From Tachypleus tridentatus (taxonomy: Eukaryota; Arthropoda; Merostomata; Xiphosura; Limulidae), in the NCBI RefSeq assembly GCF_004210375.1, contig NC_134834.1:95980170-96044169 (forward strand): a stretch of DNA of 64,000 nucleotides. Direction: 5' to 3'. The position numbers and the translations under genes were made by a program. This document shows, piece after piece, positions 1-11,147 of this stretch (position 1 is the first letter of the stretch; every line of letters begins with the position of its first letter). The notes under the pieces are model-generated. The model searched no databases. It worked only from the letters and a program-made list of their open reading frames with translations, and was not told the DNA's origin.

Positions 1-1615
1 TTTGTATTCGACTCTTGTTAAACGCGTGTTTACACAAAACCTCAGGCGCAAAACCACCTGGTTCAGTAAAGAGCTGGGTGACAAAAAGCCAATGCAATTC
101 AAAATATGTAACATTCAATTGAATGCATATGCATGTATATAACTTAAAATGTATTATTCATAAAGGTACATAAAACTGAAGAAACAAGATGAATACAGAT
201 TGTAACTTTAGGAAGGGCAATAGGGATCGTCAAAAGAGCAGGAAAACGTTGAATCAAAATGATTATATTTTCAAGCCTACAAGTAGGGACTTTCTTTTAA
301 GTAAACAAATGAGGCTGGAAATAGTGTCTAATTTTTTTTCTATATGTACAGGTTTATCAATGCTACTCCTTTCTTAGTTTAAAATGACAATTATTAATTA
401 TCTTGTATACTTCCTTTAAAGACATTTTGCCAAGGTTCCCACGTTGTTTAAATCATATCATTGTAGGTTATTGTTTTTTGTTTCTTTGTTTTAAATTTAC
501 AGGTGTTTATCTTTGTTTGGCCTCAATTACGATGTCACTTCGTAAATTCATGACTTAAGATCTGGAATTTTTCAACATTTGAATTGTTTGAGAGGTATAA
601 ACTACTAATTAGGCAAGAGGAAATGATTTTTTGTGAGTGTTAGTTAGCTAATGAGTAATAATTGCATATTCGGTCGCTTTTGCTGTTGTTGTTAACCAGT
701 TACCAAGTTCATTGTTATGATATTTGAGTTAGAATTTCACGAAGAAACAGATATCAGAGAATTGGCTTGTGAAATAATAGTATTAACGTTTACAATGAAC
801 ATTAGTTAAGCCAACTTGTATTCGAAGAAATAAAACCCTTTTGTTATCAGTAAATGGATTTTAAATTTAAATTATTGTTCTTACTGAGTAATCTGAAACA
901 TACTGGCCTACCAATAGATTCCTCTAAAACATATTCCTGCTAGTGTGCTTATAGTCTATTTAATGTCAGTTTACTTCAGTACCGCTGTTGTTCTCTTACC
1001 TTTACTGATCACTAAAGGATTCAACATCACCTATTAATATCATAAAATCAGTTTTAAAAAAATTTCTAAAGTAATAATTGTGCAGCCTAAAGATCTATTA
1101 ATATAGATTTTCTTTACCCTACAAATTTAAAATTATTATTTTATATCTTTTTTTATAAGTAAAGTGCTACAACTTGGTTGTTTTTTTTTGCCTTTTTCTC
1201 ATGCAAACCAACTCGTGTTTGTTGGATGAAAACCTTGTATTTTTGTTAAAGTTTCTGTGATAGGTAATCGATAATAACGAATATTAATGTATTTTAGACT
1301 GAAGGACAAATAACGAGCTTTATTAATATTGGAAAGTGAACAAGAACAAATAAAGAATTTCTTTTCAAACTATCATATAGAGATTCATGACCAATGCGAT
1401 AAAATCTTTGAATCAACAAGTTACAAATAACATATGTGATTGTTGACACTTGTTTAATCGGTCATAACTGTCATTAGTGCACGTTCTAACTGTATAGATT
1501 TGCACGTTTTAAACAGTCCGTAAAAGTAAAGATATGATATTTGTATGAATGTTTACGTATCCTCAGCAATGCTAGAAAGGCATCCATAAATTGCAATATT
1601 TATATAATTCCCAGT
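1..1615. other. no feature recognised
   Basis: A/T-rich DNA with short chance ORFs only. I see no tRNA, coding exon or mobile-element end here. Confidence 0.6.
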
Positions 1616-1627
1616 AGATCAAATAAC

Positions 1628-1746
1628 GTCCTCCAGTGGCTCACCGGTATGTTTGCGGACTTACAAGGCTAAAAACCGGGTTTCGATACTCGTGGTGGGC
1701 AGACCACAGATAGCCCATTGTGTAGCTTTGTGCTTAATTCAAAACA
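1628..1746 (+). mobile_element. family-B SINE with 12-bp target duplication
   Basis: The head starts TCCTCCAGTGGCTCACCGGTATG and has a GGGTTTCGATACTCG box. The tail is CAGATAGCCCATTGTGTAGC...TTAATTCAAAACA. It is flanked by AGATCAAATAAC at 1616-1627 and 1747-1758, so it is a genuine insertion. Confidence 0.8.
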
Positions 1747-2005
1747 AGATCAAATAACATAACTAATCTATCATTTGTAAAGATGCCACTTAAAGGTAAA
1801 TTAAGTAAGTGGAATTTTATACCTCGACAATGTAGCATCATCTACAGAATTTTGTAAGCAAGAAAACTCGTCGATGTTTTCAATAACTTGTACATAATAT
1901 CCTGTCACCTTTTGTTGTTAAGTGTAAATACTGCTTACAACGAAAAATATTCCAAAGTTTCAAGCAAATACACGTTAAAATATACATTGTTTTATGAAAG
2001 TTTAT

Positions 2006-2119
2006 GTCCCTTACTGGCACAGCGGTATGTCTGCGCTAGAAAGTGGGTTTTGATATTCATGGTGGGCAGAACACAGATAGCCCATTGTGTAGCGACGTGC
2101 TTAGCTGCATACAAACATA
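2006..2119 (+). mobile_element. family-B SINE, diverged
   Basis: TCCCTTACTGGCACAGCGG head, damaged anticodon arm, then GGTGGGCAGAACACAGATAGC and a degraded tail. No target duplication seen. Confidence 0.6.
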
Positions 2120-2376
2120 GAAACGAATGTTTATACATTTCAACATATATTACAACACCCATAGTTTAAGATTTATTTTCTGCTCTATCTTTAAAATCCT
2201 CATCAAGGAGAGTTTGAATACAAAATATTCAAGGTTAGATTACTCGTGCAACGATTGGTAATTTTACTTATGCGTTGTAATTGTATAAAACAATATAAAT
2301 AAGTTACTTGAATTGCTGTTAGCTGGTGCTAAAAGTGCAGTATCACTTAATTTATTTTCTCAAATTCATCACTTGT

Positions 2377-2659
2377 GAGGCTCGGCATGGCCCAAGCGTG
2401 TTAAGGCTACAGATTACAGTGTAATCTGAGGGTTGCGGGTTCGCATCCCCGTCGCGCCAAACTTGCTCGCCCTTACAGCCGTGGGGGCGTTATAATGTTA
2501 CAATCAATCCCACTATTCGTTGGTAAAAGAGTAGCCCAAGAGTTGGCGGTGGGTAGTGATGACTAGCTGCCTTCCCTCTAGTCTTACACTGGTAAATTAG
2601 GGACGGCTAGCGCAGATAGCCCTCGAGTAGCTTTGTGCGAAATTCAGAAAACAAACAAA
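2377..2659 (+). mobile_element. family-A SINE, full length, with target duplication
   Basis: tRNA-like head (GGCTCGGCATGGCC, with the B-box region GGGTTCGCATCCC), body and AAACAAACAAA tail. Flanked by TCATCACTTGT at 2366-2376 and 2660-2670. The anticodon arm carries a small insertion that makes AGATTAC and GTAATCT an inverted pair. In better-kept heads of this family the anticodon loop reads CTCGTAA, suggesting a tRNA-Thr(CGT)-like origin. Confidence 0.9.
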
Positions 2660-3216
2660 TCATCACTTGTTTTCAATGAAGTGTTGATTTTCTGTCATCT
2701 TTTAAGACAGAAATTCCAATCTTGTTCGAAGTAGATTAAACTTTACTTTGTATTTCTTGCGAACACTAAATGGAACTGAATAATAGCTATTTCTGATCAG
2801 TTTTTTTTTCAGAATAATTTTAGAATATTCTCAATAAACATACATATTTCGGAGTCTTCATTTTGGAATGATTCGAAAATATAAAAAATAGTGAAGAATG
2901 ATTGCTCAAATGTTAACAGGTTGTGTGAATTTCATTTTAATGTAAATGTATTGTTATGGGTATATTCACATTTTATTCTCATTCTGCCTTTGCTCCAGAT
3001 AAAGGTAAGTCTATCTGTCGATAATGTTATAGTTGTATTCTTTCTTTTAAAACATAATTTATTATGTTTTATGTACTTTTTATTGTTATATTTTTGTAAA
3101 AAAATCATTGTGATTCCAACATTATCTGCCAAATATAACAAAATGCAAAAGAAACCTTAGTAACTGGAGAGTGGTTGAATGCAATCTAGTGAAATAAATA
3201 GATTATAAAATCCCTT

Positions 3217-3492
3217 CCGGCCCGGCATGGCCAGGTGAGTTAAGGCGTTCGACTCGTAATCTGAGGGTCGTGGGTTCGAATCCCCGTCGCACCAAAACAT
3301 GCTCCCCGTTTCAGCCGTGGGGGCGTTATAATGTTACGGTCAATCCCGCTATTCATTGGTAAAAGAGTAGCCCAAGAGTTGGCGGTGGGTGGTGATGACT
3401 AGCTGCCTTCCCTCTTGTCTTACACTGAAATATTAGAAACGGCTAGCGCAGATAGCTCTCGTGTAGCTTTGCGCAAAATTGAAAACAAGCCA
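3217..3492 (+). mobile_element. family-A SINE, full length
   Basis: Head GGCCCGGCATGGCCAGGTGA, loop CTCGTAA, box GGGTTCGAATCCC, full body and GAAAACAAGCC end. One of the best-kept heads. No target duplication seen. Confidence 0.88.
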
Positions 3493-3819
3493 AAATTAAC
3501 GTATTAAACGTTAGGCCTATCACTTCAATGACAGTTAAGTTCACGCTATTATTACTGTCTGTCCTTTTCCGTTAATCTCGTCCTATTTTATATGTTTATT
3601 ATTTAATCGTTTGTTCACTATATTCTCGACATCAGTGAGTTACAAACACAGCTTCCAATAATCGTATGCTTTTTTCTTTCTTGTTATAAATATAAAACCA
3701 AACGATCATAAAATAAACTAGTTAATAATGTCTACACTAAATAGTCTTTTATATCAAGATATAAACCCTTCTTCAAGAGAAATATTTATAATATTTTTTC
3801 TACTATATATGAATACTGT

Positions 3820-4045
3820 TCTCAGTTCATTCATAAAGTCTGCTCCAACATTTGCAGTTCTTTGATGGCTTCAGTGTGGATCCTGTAGTTCTGAAATTGC
3901 AACTTCCACCTCATGATCCCTGGATGATGAACTTCTTTCCGTATAGACAGTTCTGGAACTTCCGAATTGCAAATATGATGGCCAAACACTGTCGTTCAAT
4001 CATGGAGTAGTTCTTCTCACTGTTTAACAGGTTCTTATATATATT
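3820..4045 (-). pseudogene. retroelement RNase H fragment
   Basis: Conceptual translation of the minus strand gives EKNYSMIERQCLAIIFAIRKF and then, after a frame change, MRWKLQFQNYRIHTEAIKE. These match the RNase H signature regions of gypsy elements (YSxIERECLAIxWAIxKF; LMRWxLxLQxY). Stops interrupt it. It supports the view that this is one collapsed pol. Confidence 0.7.
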
Positions 4046-4106
4046 ACCGGAAATAGTCTGTTTTCATCTTCTTGTATAAGTACTACCCAAATTCCAATGT
4101 TAAGCA

Positions 4107-4340
4107 TCAACGTGTCGATCCCCAGAAATAATTTGATCTGTACATCTTCACATTACAATTGAATAATTTATATGTCGAATTTGAAGAGTCAGTGATTACA
4201 GCTTCCAACATTGCTTCAACTTCCTGCTTTATCAGGTCTCTCATTCTATAAGACATCTGAGAGGGCTTCGCTTCGACTGGATCCTTGGTTATGGTTTCGA
4301 TATTGTGTTGCACCAGGTCTGTTTTCCCTGGTTTATCCAT
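4107..4340 (-). pseudogene. retroelement reverse transcriptase, N-terminal fragment
   Basis: The fragment reads DKPGKTDLVQHNIET, then KPSQMSYRMRDLIKQEVEAML. This is the conserved start of gypsy-type RT just before the fingers domain. The palm with the YxDD active site is missing: the next recognisable sequence is RNase H at about 4045. It lies downstream of the integrase on the same strand. Confidence 0.75.
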
Positions 4341-4907
4341 GAAGATATCTGTGTGTGGTACTTTAGGTATTACAAGACTTTTTTCTACCTGTCAATCAAT
4401 TCTTTGCTTATGATGACATATTTGTATGTCTCATCTTTACCTCTTGGCTTTAGATCTGGTAGGTTCTCATCTTCTAAGAGAATGTCACTGTCTTCTGCCT
4501 CTGCATCTATAACGGCCACATCTGCAACATTATCACTGTCTCAGTAGTTGCACCCATCAGATCTTTTTTTTTTTTTTTTCAAAATACGTCTTCAACAGAT
4601 TGTCATGGTAGATCTTGGTCTTCCAATTTACATTAACCTTGAGTCCATTCTATTGAATATTTTCCATTCTTCAAAAGCTCCTTTCCATTGTAGGGTGAGT
4701 TTACTGTGACCCGTGGGCAGCAGAAATAAAACCATCTGTCTAACCTTGAAACACAAATCCTTGGACTTCTTGTCATAGAAATACTTTTGACTACCTTATG
4801 CTGCATACAAACTCTGTTGAGCAAATCAACAGGTCTCCTCCAGTCAGTTCCTGAGGTCTAACACACACTGATGTGTTCCTCACTTCTGAGTCTTTTTATT
4901 GAGCCTC

Positions 4908-5177
4908 CTACTGTTCTACCAAACAGTAGCTCAAAGGATAAAAATCATGTACTTGCTTATGGGGCTTCTCAATAAGCAAATAATACTGTCGGTAAGTGCC
5001 TGTCCCATTCAGGTGGCCTCTCTTGGCACCTTTATTTAGCATACTCTTTAAAATTCCAGTGACTATCTCACGAAGTTCATTACACTTAGGAGTGTACAAG
5101 GTGGTAACTAGCTGCCGAGTACTCATGAGTCTGCATACTTCCTGCGTCAGTTCTGAAGTAAACTGGCCCCCTATCAC
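4908..5177 (-). pseudogene. retroelement integrase, second half of catalytic core
   Basis: The open stretch starts IGGQFTSELTQEVCRLMSTR, equivalent to the D-x-G-x-Q-F-T-S motif of gypsy integrases with the catalytic Asp lost. It continues with LVTTLYTPKCNELREIVTGILKS-type sequence, the region that carries the final catalytic Glu, here degraded. It follows the 5286-5777 piece after a gap of about 100 bases and is clearly the same protein broken by mutation. Confidence 0.75.
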
Positions 5178-5285
5178 TCAGGATTTTCCTTGGAAAGCCT
5201 ATTTTGTGAAGTATTTCCAGGAGGGCTTCCACTGTTTCTATTTTCACCAGTGATATTATTTCTAGATAATGTGCCCCATAGTCGA

Positions 5286-5777
5286 CTATGTCAGCACATA
5301 CTGGTTTCCTTTATCAGACACAGGCATTAATGGCCCAGTCAAGTCCACAGCTAATCTGCTGAATGGCTCTTCTATGAGAGACTTATTTCCTAGTAGCACT
5401 TTGGCTACCTTCCTTCTAGGTACTGTCCTTTGGCATATCTTACATGATCTGCAGAATATACTCACACCTCCAATGACTCCTTGTCTATGGAAGTTACTGG
5501 TGTTTCTAACTGCCATTTTCTTTGTTCCTAGGCGTCGTTCCACATTTGATTCATGGGTCAACGTTATCATTTGGGTCCAGTATTGTGTAGGTAATATGAT
5601 TTTTTTAATTTCCCCAGTGTAACTGATTTGACTGATTTGGTATAGCACTCCCTTTCGGGTCTCCATTCTATAAGTATCTTTCCCTTTTGTCTTGTGCTCA
5701 ACTTTCACTGATTTTGTATAGCACTCCCTTTCGGGTCTCCATTCTATAAGTATCTTTCCCTTTTGTCTTGTGCTCAA
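5286..5777 (-). pseudogene. retroelement integrase, N-terminal zinc-binding region and start of catalytic core
   Basis: A 163-codon open stretch. The N-terminal third is two translated copies of the local tandem repeat (VEHKTKGKDTYRMETRKG type). Then comes a decayed HHCC zinc-binding region ending in CRSCKICQRT (the CxxC pair), followed by the start of the catalytic core (PFSRLAVDLTGPLMPVSDKG, containing the first catalytic Asp). In intact elements the core would continue in the same frame; here it stops and resumes in another piece at 5177. Confidence 0.8.
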
Positions 5778-6395
5778 CTTTCACTGATTTTGTATAGCAC
5801 TCCCTTTCGGGTCATTCTATAAGTATCTTTCCCTTTTGTCTTGTGCTCAACTTTCACTGATTTTGTATAGCACTCCCTTTCGGGTCATTCTATAAGTATC
5901 TTTCCCTTTATGTCTTGTGCTCAACTTTCACTGATTTTGTATAGCACAAAGTCCCTTTCGGGTCATTCTATAAGTATCTTTCCCTTTTCTCTTGTGCTCA
6001 ACTTTCACTGATTTTGTATAGCACTCCCTTTCGGGTCATTCTATAAGTATCTTTCCACTTTACTGTCTTGTGCTCAACTTTCACTGATTTTGTATAGCAT
6101 ATCTTTCGGGTCATTCTATAAGTATCTTCTTGATCTTTGTCTTGTGCTCAACTTTCACTGATTTTGTATAGCACTCCCTTTTTGGTCATTCTATAAGTAT
6201 CTTTCCGCTTCTGTCTTGTGCTCAACTTTCACTGATTTTACCACTGTATAGCACTCCTTTCGGGTCATTCTATAAGTATCTTTCCCTTTGTCTTGTGCTC
6301 AACTTTCACTGATTTTGTATAGCACTCCGAGCTTCTTGGTAATTCTATAAGTATTTTTATCAGCCTTTTGTCTTGTGCTCAACTTTCTCCCAGAA
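5636..6395 (-). repeat. tandem array, about 10 units of 73-80 bp, inside the integrase N-terminus
   Basis: The marker CTTGTGCTCAACTTTCACTG recurs at about 5691, 5767, 5840, 5914, 5991, 6067, 6141, 6215, 6292 and 6372. Units differ mainly by small insertions and deletions around the TTTCCCTTTTGT and CTCCCTTTCGGG positions. On the minus strand each unit would encode VEHKTKGKD-type sequence, so the array grew from coding sequence of the retroelement. Most unit lengths are not multiples of three, so it destroys the frame. Confidence 0.92.
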
Positions 6396-7257
6396 ATTGT
6401 CCCAAGGTTTAGTATAGAAGGGTCTTGCTTCTGTGTTTCCTTGTTTGCACTTCTTTTCTTGAGCTCTGGTTGTGACAACAGATGCTATATTATTCTTATT
6501 TCTGTCTGTTCATCCAAATTTCTACTACCTGCTATATTTTCTATCACAAAGTCGTATTTCGATTCCTTCATACACGTGGCTTCAATGTATTCTACATAAT
6601 ATTTAATATCTACATTTTCTGATGTCATTTTTGTAAGCCTTTTCCTGTGAAAAGTGGGCCGAGACATCACGTCCAGCCGCCTTTTTCGTTATGACTTAAA
6701 GCTGTCTCGTGTTCGATTAGCATATGTAGATGTATCTTTAACTTATCATCTGATCATAGATACCAGACTGGTTCTCACTGCTGCAATACTGCACTTAGTA
6801 TCCCATAACAATTTCCTTTTCTTTCTTTTTAGCTACATATCCTTCAAGTATTTACCTATTATGATTTGTTGGCCCATCTTGATCTTTGTTACATAATGCT
6901 GCTACTAGTGGCACTGTTGATCCATTTTCATTATTACTACAGTTTTGTATATATAGGCCTACTTATTTACGCTGTCTTTCACGTGTTGTTGTTTTTTTTT
7001 TTTTCTTATCGTCATTTACCACTGTATAATCCTAACTGTGATTCGCCTGTTTTCAAATGTTAAGTTCCGTTATATTCTCCGATGGTCAACTAAAGACTTT
7101 TACTTCGTTATAGTGTAAATATACAATGTTGTTGTCAGGCTTAGGATTTTTCTACACTAGGTGTCTGGGACTTGTTGGTGATAAATTAAAAAAGAAAGAA
7201 ACTTCTACGGCAGTTAACTTCACGCTGACAGTTTCAATAAAAACGAACGCACTGTCA

Positions 7258-7680
7258 CCTGCTTTCTCGATATCGAAAAAGCTTTCGGCATAATGTGGTA
7301 CACTGGTTTATGGTTCTGCATGGCAAAAATGGAATTCCGCGGGGTACTATTTGGTGGTTAACAAATTTTCTGTAAAATAAAAGTTGCAAAACAAATGTCA
7401 GGGGAACCTTCTTTGAGTCAGTTAACATAGAAACAAGCATATCCCAAGGAGAGGTAATTAGCCTTATTCTATTTATTTTATATGTGAGCAATATGCCCTT
7501 TACAAGACCTAAACTGTGAGTATGTATTACATTTCACTTACGATGTTGCGGTTCGGGAAAGTGTCCACACTCCATCCATAACAGCGACAAATGTACAACC
7601 ATTATTAAATAATACAGAATAATACTGACAGAAATGTCGCATAAAATAACGTTCCCAAAAATAAATTATTAACATTCACA
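7258..7680 (+). pseudogene. non-LTR retrotransposon reverse transcriptase remnant
   Basis: The plus-strand translation begins FLDIEKAFGIMWYTGL, equivalent to the LDIEKAFDxVWH motif (RT motif A) of Jockey-like LINEs. Later comes the equivalent of the PQGxxxSPxLFxLYxSDMP motif (QGEVISLILFILYVSNMP). Several stops and frameshifts separate the pieces. No 5' or 3' end of the element was identified, and a minus-strand SINE follows directly at 7684. Confidence 0.7.
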
Positions 7681-7683
7681 AGT

Positions 7684-7958
7684 TTGTTTGTTTTTGAATT
7701 TCGCACAAAGCTACTCGAGGGCTATCTGCGCTAGCCGTCCCTAATTTAGCAGTGTAAGACTAGAGGGAAGGCAGCTCGTCATCACCACCCACCGCCAACT
7801 GTTGGGCTACTCTTTTACCAACGAATAGTGAGATTGACCGCAACATTATAACGCCCACACGGCTGGGATGGCAAGCATCTTTGGTGCGACGGGGATCCGA
7901 ACCCGCGACCCTCGGATTACGAGTCGAACGCCTTAACACACTTGGCCATGCCGGGCCA
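7684..7958 (-). mobile_element. family-A SINE, full length
   Basis: Inverted copy running from TTTGTTTGTTTTTGAATTTC to CATGCCGGGCC, inserted just after the non-LTR remnant. Confidence 0.88.
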
Positions 7959-8072
7959 GAAGGGTACAATACTATAAGTTTTAATTTTCTGAGGTTTAAG
8001 TACTTTAAAAGAAATTTTACAATTAAATGGGTTATAAATTCTATATAGTAAACTGTCAAAATATTTTTTACT

Positions 8073-8480
8073 TCAGTCTACAGTACTACTTGTGTTCACA
8101 TAATAAATGGTAATATTTGTATAGAATTTCTTATGATGTCCATATACGAGGATGATGATTCTATTGTTAATGTAATCGAAGACATTTACAGGATTTACAA
8201 AGTTCAAAGGTTCAATAAGTTTTATTAGTTTGGAGGACAAAGGCCCCAGTATATACGAGGTTAAGAATTTCTGTAAAACTGGTGCAAGCTTAATTTTTGC
8301 AGTTTTATCAACTGTGATAAGATTTTCAAAATCTGAAATTAAATGTATTTTTAATTGTAAATAAGGTTTGCTAATTAAAGAAGGAAAAAGAAAACGAGTC
8401 GAGGATAGATCTTTCATTTTGAGATACAACATACATATAATGGTTGCTCCGAATAAAAGTACAAAAACTGGAAGACATTA
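8073..8480 (-). CDS. unrecognised open reading frame with one hydrophobic segment
   Basis: The minus strand is open for 119 codons from an ATG at 8432 and remains open upstream to an acceptor-like TTCCAG near 8480. That extension adds a hydrophobic run (FVLLFGATIICMLYL) resembling a signal anchor. The protein is rich in Leu, Ile and Lys, and I recognise no family. It could be an exon of an undetected gene, a mobile-element piece, or chance in A/T-rich DNA. Confidence 0.2.
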
Positions 8481-8659
8481 ATATTTGTCACAGTGATGTC
8501 GAGAAAACCCACTTGTAGCGAAAAGTATATGTTAAAACGGTTCGTTTGGGTTGAGAAAAATTTTACCAGCCGTTTTACATAAATATTTGTTTACATTTGT
8601 AGTTCTAAAGTCACTTTAACCCCAACGAATAACAAAGTTCCTTTATTGATTCTAAAATT

Positions 8660-8725
8660 AAAAAAGTTGTAACTTCACGGGAAATCGAACCCCGGATTTT
8701 AGTGTTGTACGATTCCCATGAGAAG
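8660..8725 (-). mobile_element. family-B SINE fragment
   Basis: Only the T-arm and anticodon portion (GAAATCGAACCCCGGATTTT, reading minus) is recognisable. Short and diverged. Confidence 0.35.
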
Positions 8726-10545
8726 CAATTGTTGAATAATTACAAATGTATTTGTAAAATACATTTAGTAACAATTCTGACCTTTTGCAATCATTCATAT
8801 AGTCAACATATAACCATATAAACAATTAACAAACATTTTCGTTAATATTGAAAAGTAAATTATTGCGTATTGTGTAAAAATATACTGCCAGAAATGGTTT
8901 ACTAATCCAGAACTAATAACTGTCTTTCAGTTTATGGCTATAATATTAAATGTTTAATTTTCCATCAATAGTGTATTTACTGTTTCTGTTCATCATAAAG
9001 ACGATTTCTTACGTGACTCTACTACCAAGATTACATACATAATCCAGAGTAATATTATGTTATGACATAACAAACACGAGATTATTCTCTGAATGAAACT
9101 CGTAAAAAGGTAAAGTAATCTGAAAAGTACAAAAATTATTAAAACCATTGTATAGGAAATAGAATATTTCAGTCACACTGTGTGTGTGTCGTCGCAACTT
9201 CATTTATAGTTGAATTTGTCATTAATTAAAATTACAGGACACTTTTTGGTCATTTATGTGATGATAACTGGACATCTACAAGTGTCTAATGATGGTTATA
9301 CGTAACAAATGCCAAAAGGAAGAATTATAAAAGGTATGAGGTAAGTACACTGTGGTTCAAAAATCCTCCAAATCTGATTCCATCTCTCCAGTTTTTAGTT
9401 TAAGTCAGGATTCAACATATTGCCAGCAGACAGTGGTTATTTAGGACACAAGAGATCAATTCTTTCCTAATGTGAAATTCACGCTGTTGTTCTCGAGCAA
9501 TGTCATTTACAACATGTCACTAAACTATCGAACGCAGAAATTAAGTTGACGAGTTTGAAGAAACATGATAACTCAACTCTGCTTTACAAACTGAATCACC
9601 AGTTTCACATACCTTTAGATACTGTACAACATTATCTTCCCACAGTTCGGGACGTGGCAAGATTACCGACACGTGTTTTTTCTAGCAAGAAGTAACGACT
9701 CACTTTAAGCTGTTTTAGCGAGGCTATGAATCGACTGTGTGGGTCCATTTCCTGGTCATCACTATCTCCATACCAGATTATACTGAAAGTTTATGCTTTG
9801 AACTCTATTATCTAGCCACTCATACCGATCTTGATGGATGTACTATGAAAATACTTAAACGATACCCCAGAACACTCACCAGACAAATAACAAAGACGCC
9901 TGAGGAAGCTTGTTGCACTGAGAGAAGTCATGTGGAGGTTTATTATAAAACTGAAAAGTTGGACACACAAAGATTTTAATAAATAAACTTTGTATTCCGA
10001 AAATTATTTAAGTTCAAAGCCTGAGCTTCACTCCATCTTCCCGTCCTCCTTATATAATTGTTACAAGATGTGTAACAATTGTGTAACCTATCCAGTGTAC
10101 AGGTTTTATCATAGTAATTATAAAGCATGTTTCAAATAAGATTTTTACCAAACAAACTGACCTAAAATTTTCATTAACTATCGAAAGTTTCTTAGTAAGA
10201 AAACTACTTGAGTAAAAAACGTTCGAGTTAATACTTTGACGTTTGGTCGTTCACTTAAACCTAAAAAACCTCATCTTTCAATCAATAAAACCAGTAGTTC
10301 AGCTTATAAAATTAGCCAGTATTTAACGTCTATTTGAACAGTGTTCTTGTTTTGTAAGTCAAATATGCTTTTAAAATATTTCATGTTTACCAAAGAAAAG
10401 CATTTACGGTAATTTTAGAAATGCAACTAAGAGAAAAACGTTCATAAAATGTTTTTTCTCAAAGAACAAATATGCTTTCTGCTCTTCTATTAAAATAAAA
10501 CAAAAAACATTTGGTCAGTAAAAACGTTAGAGATAGAAACAACCG
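8726..10545. other. Myc 3' flank, no gene recognised
   Basis: Includes a probable Myc 3' untranslated region next to 10546 and a GT-rich spot near 9180. A plus-strand ORF at 9737-9979 has no recognisable relatives. Confidence 0.5.
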
Positions 10546-11147
10546 TCACATCATGTTTGTTTCAACTTTTTGGGAAGTTCTGACGATACTTAATAGTAGT
10601 TGAAGCCTTCTTCGAAGTTTTTTGTTCCTCTGTGTTTCTGTGCTTAACGAATGTTCCAACACTCGTTCCGTCCTTTGCAGTTGTTGGACATACATAGTTG
10701 CTCTTTTTAAGATCACCACCTTTGAAGCCTTGGAACTGTGCATCAATTCAGGTATGTTTTTTCTGAGAGTCTGGAATGAAAAACGTAAGTCGTCTCGTCT
10801 TTTTCTTTCCATGGTGTTGTGTTCTTTCCTTACTCTTTTCGGATAATCCGAGTCAGAACTGAAACGACTATTGGGACAACCTCTTCTCTCTGATTTCATA
10901 TCGTTTCTTTCAAATATTTTATTTGTCCTTCGCATTTCGCCCTGTCCAACGGAAAAACGAACATTACTCACGATTTCAGAAGGGCGCGATTTTGTTGGTT
11001 TTCGAGCCACCAATTGTCCATTCTTTTCAAAATACGAAAGCATTTTGGGCGTAAGACACGTGTCTTCATCGTCGGCCTTAAGTACATTTTCTTTCACAGA
11101 GCAGCGAGTCGACAAATTGTCTACTGTAACGACATCTACTTCCTCAT
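10546..11147 (-). CDS. Myc: Myc transcription factor, last coding exon (bHLH-zipper)
   Basis: The exon begins after a good acceptor (ATGTTTCAG, intron end at 11148) and runs open to the stop at 10546. Its first two bases complete an Asp codon split with the upstream exon, giving the acidic SDSDEEVDVVTV motif found at the same exon junction in animal Myc genes. The last part is a Myc-type basic region (KEHNTMERKRRDD, with the DNA-contacting His, Glu and Arg in place). It is followed by helix-loop-helix (QTLRKNIPEL, then ASKVVILKRAT) and a leucine zipper near the C-terminus. With the upstream exon the protein is about 431 residues, close to the 439 of human c-Myc. The basic region starts near residue 335. 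The downstream minus strand has an AATAAA at 9938-9943, a possible poly(A) signal. The ORF itself is intact. Confidence 0.94.

Larger units (their letters stand above)
3815..6670 (-). mobile_element. decayed Ty3/gypsy-type retrotransposon, order PR-IN-RT-RH
   Basis: Reading the minus strand from 6670 down, several pol pieces follow in order. First is a protease C-terminal tail (FVIENIAGSRNLDE) and linker (TTRAQEKK). Next are integrase zinc-binding and catalytic pieces, then an integrase C-terminal tail (TKIYHDNLLKTYF, about 4600-4640). Last come the start of a reverse transcriptase (4340-4130) and an RNase H piece (about 4045-3820). Stops, frameshifts and a large deletion of the RT palm make it inactive. 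No LTRs were identified. Integrase ahead of RT is the reverse of normal gypsy order and matches what is known of Gmr1-like elements. Boundaries are approximate. Confidence 0.8.

Noticed and set aside
3217-3290. tRNA gene at a SINE head
   Set aside because: The head has A- and B-box-like motifs and a CTCGTAA loop, but it continues into the repeated SINE body, and many equivalent heads are decayed. It is a tRNA-derived repeat, not a tRNA gene.
9737-9979. 80-codon plus-strand ORF near the Myc 3' end
   Set aside because: No recognised motif, no splice or repeat context; likely chance.
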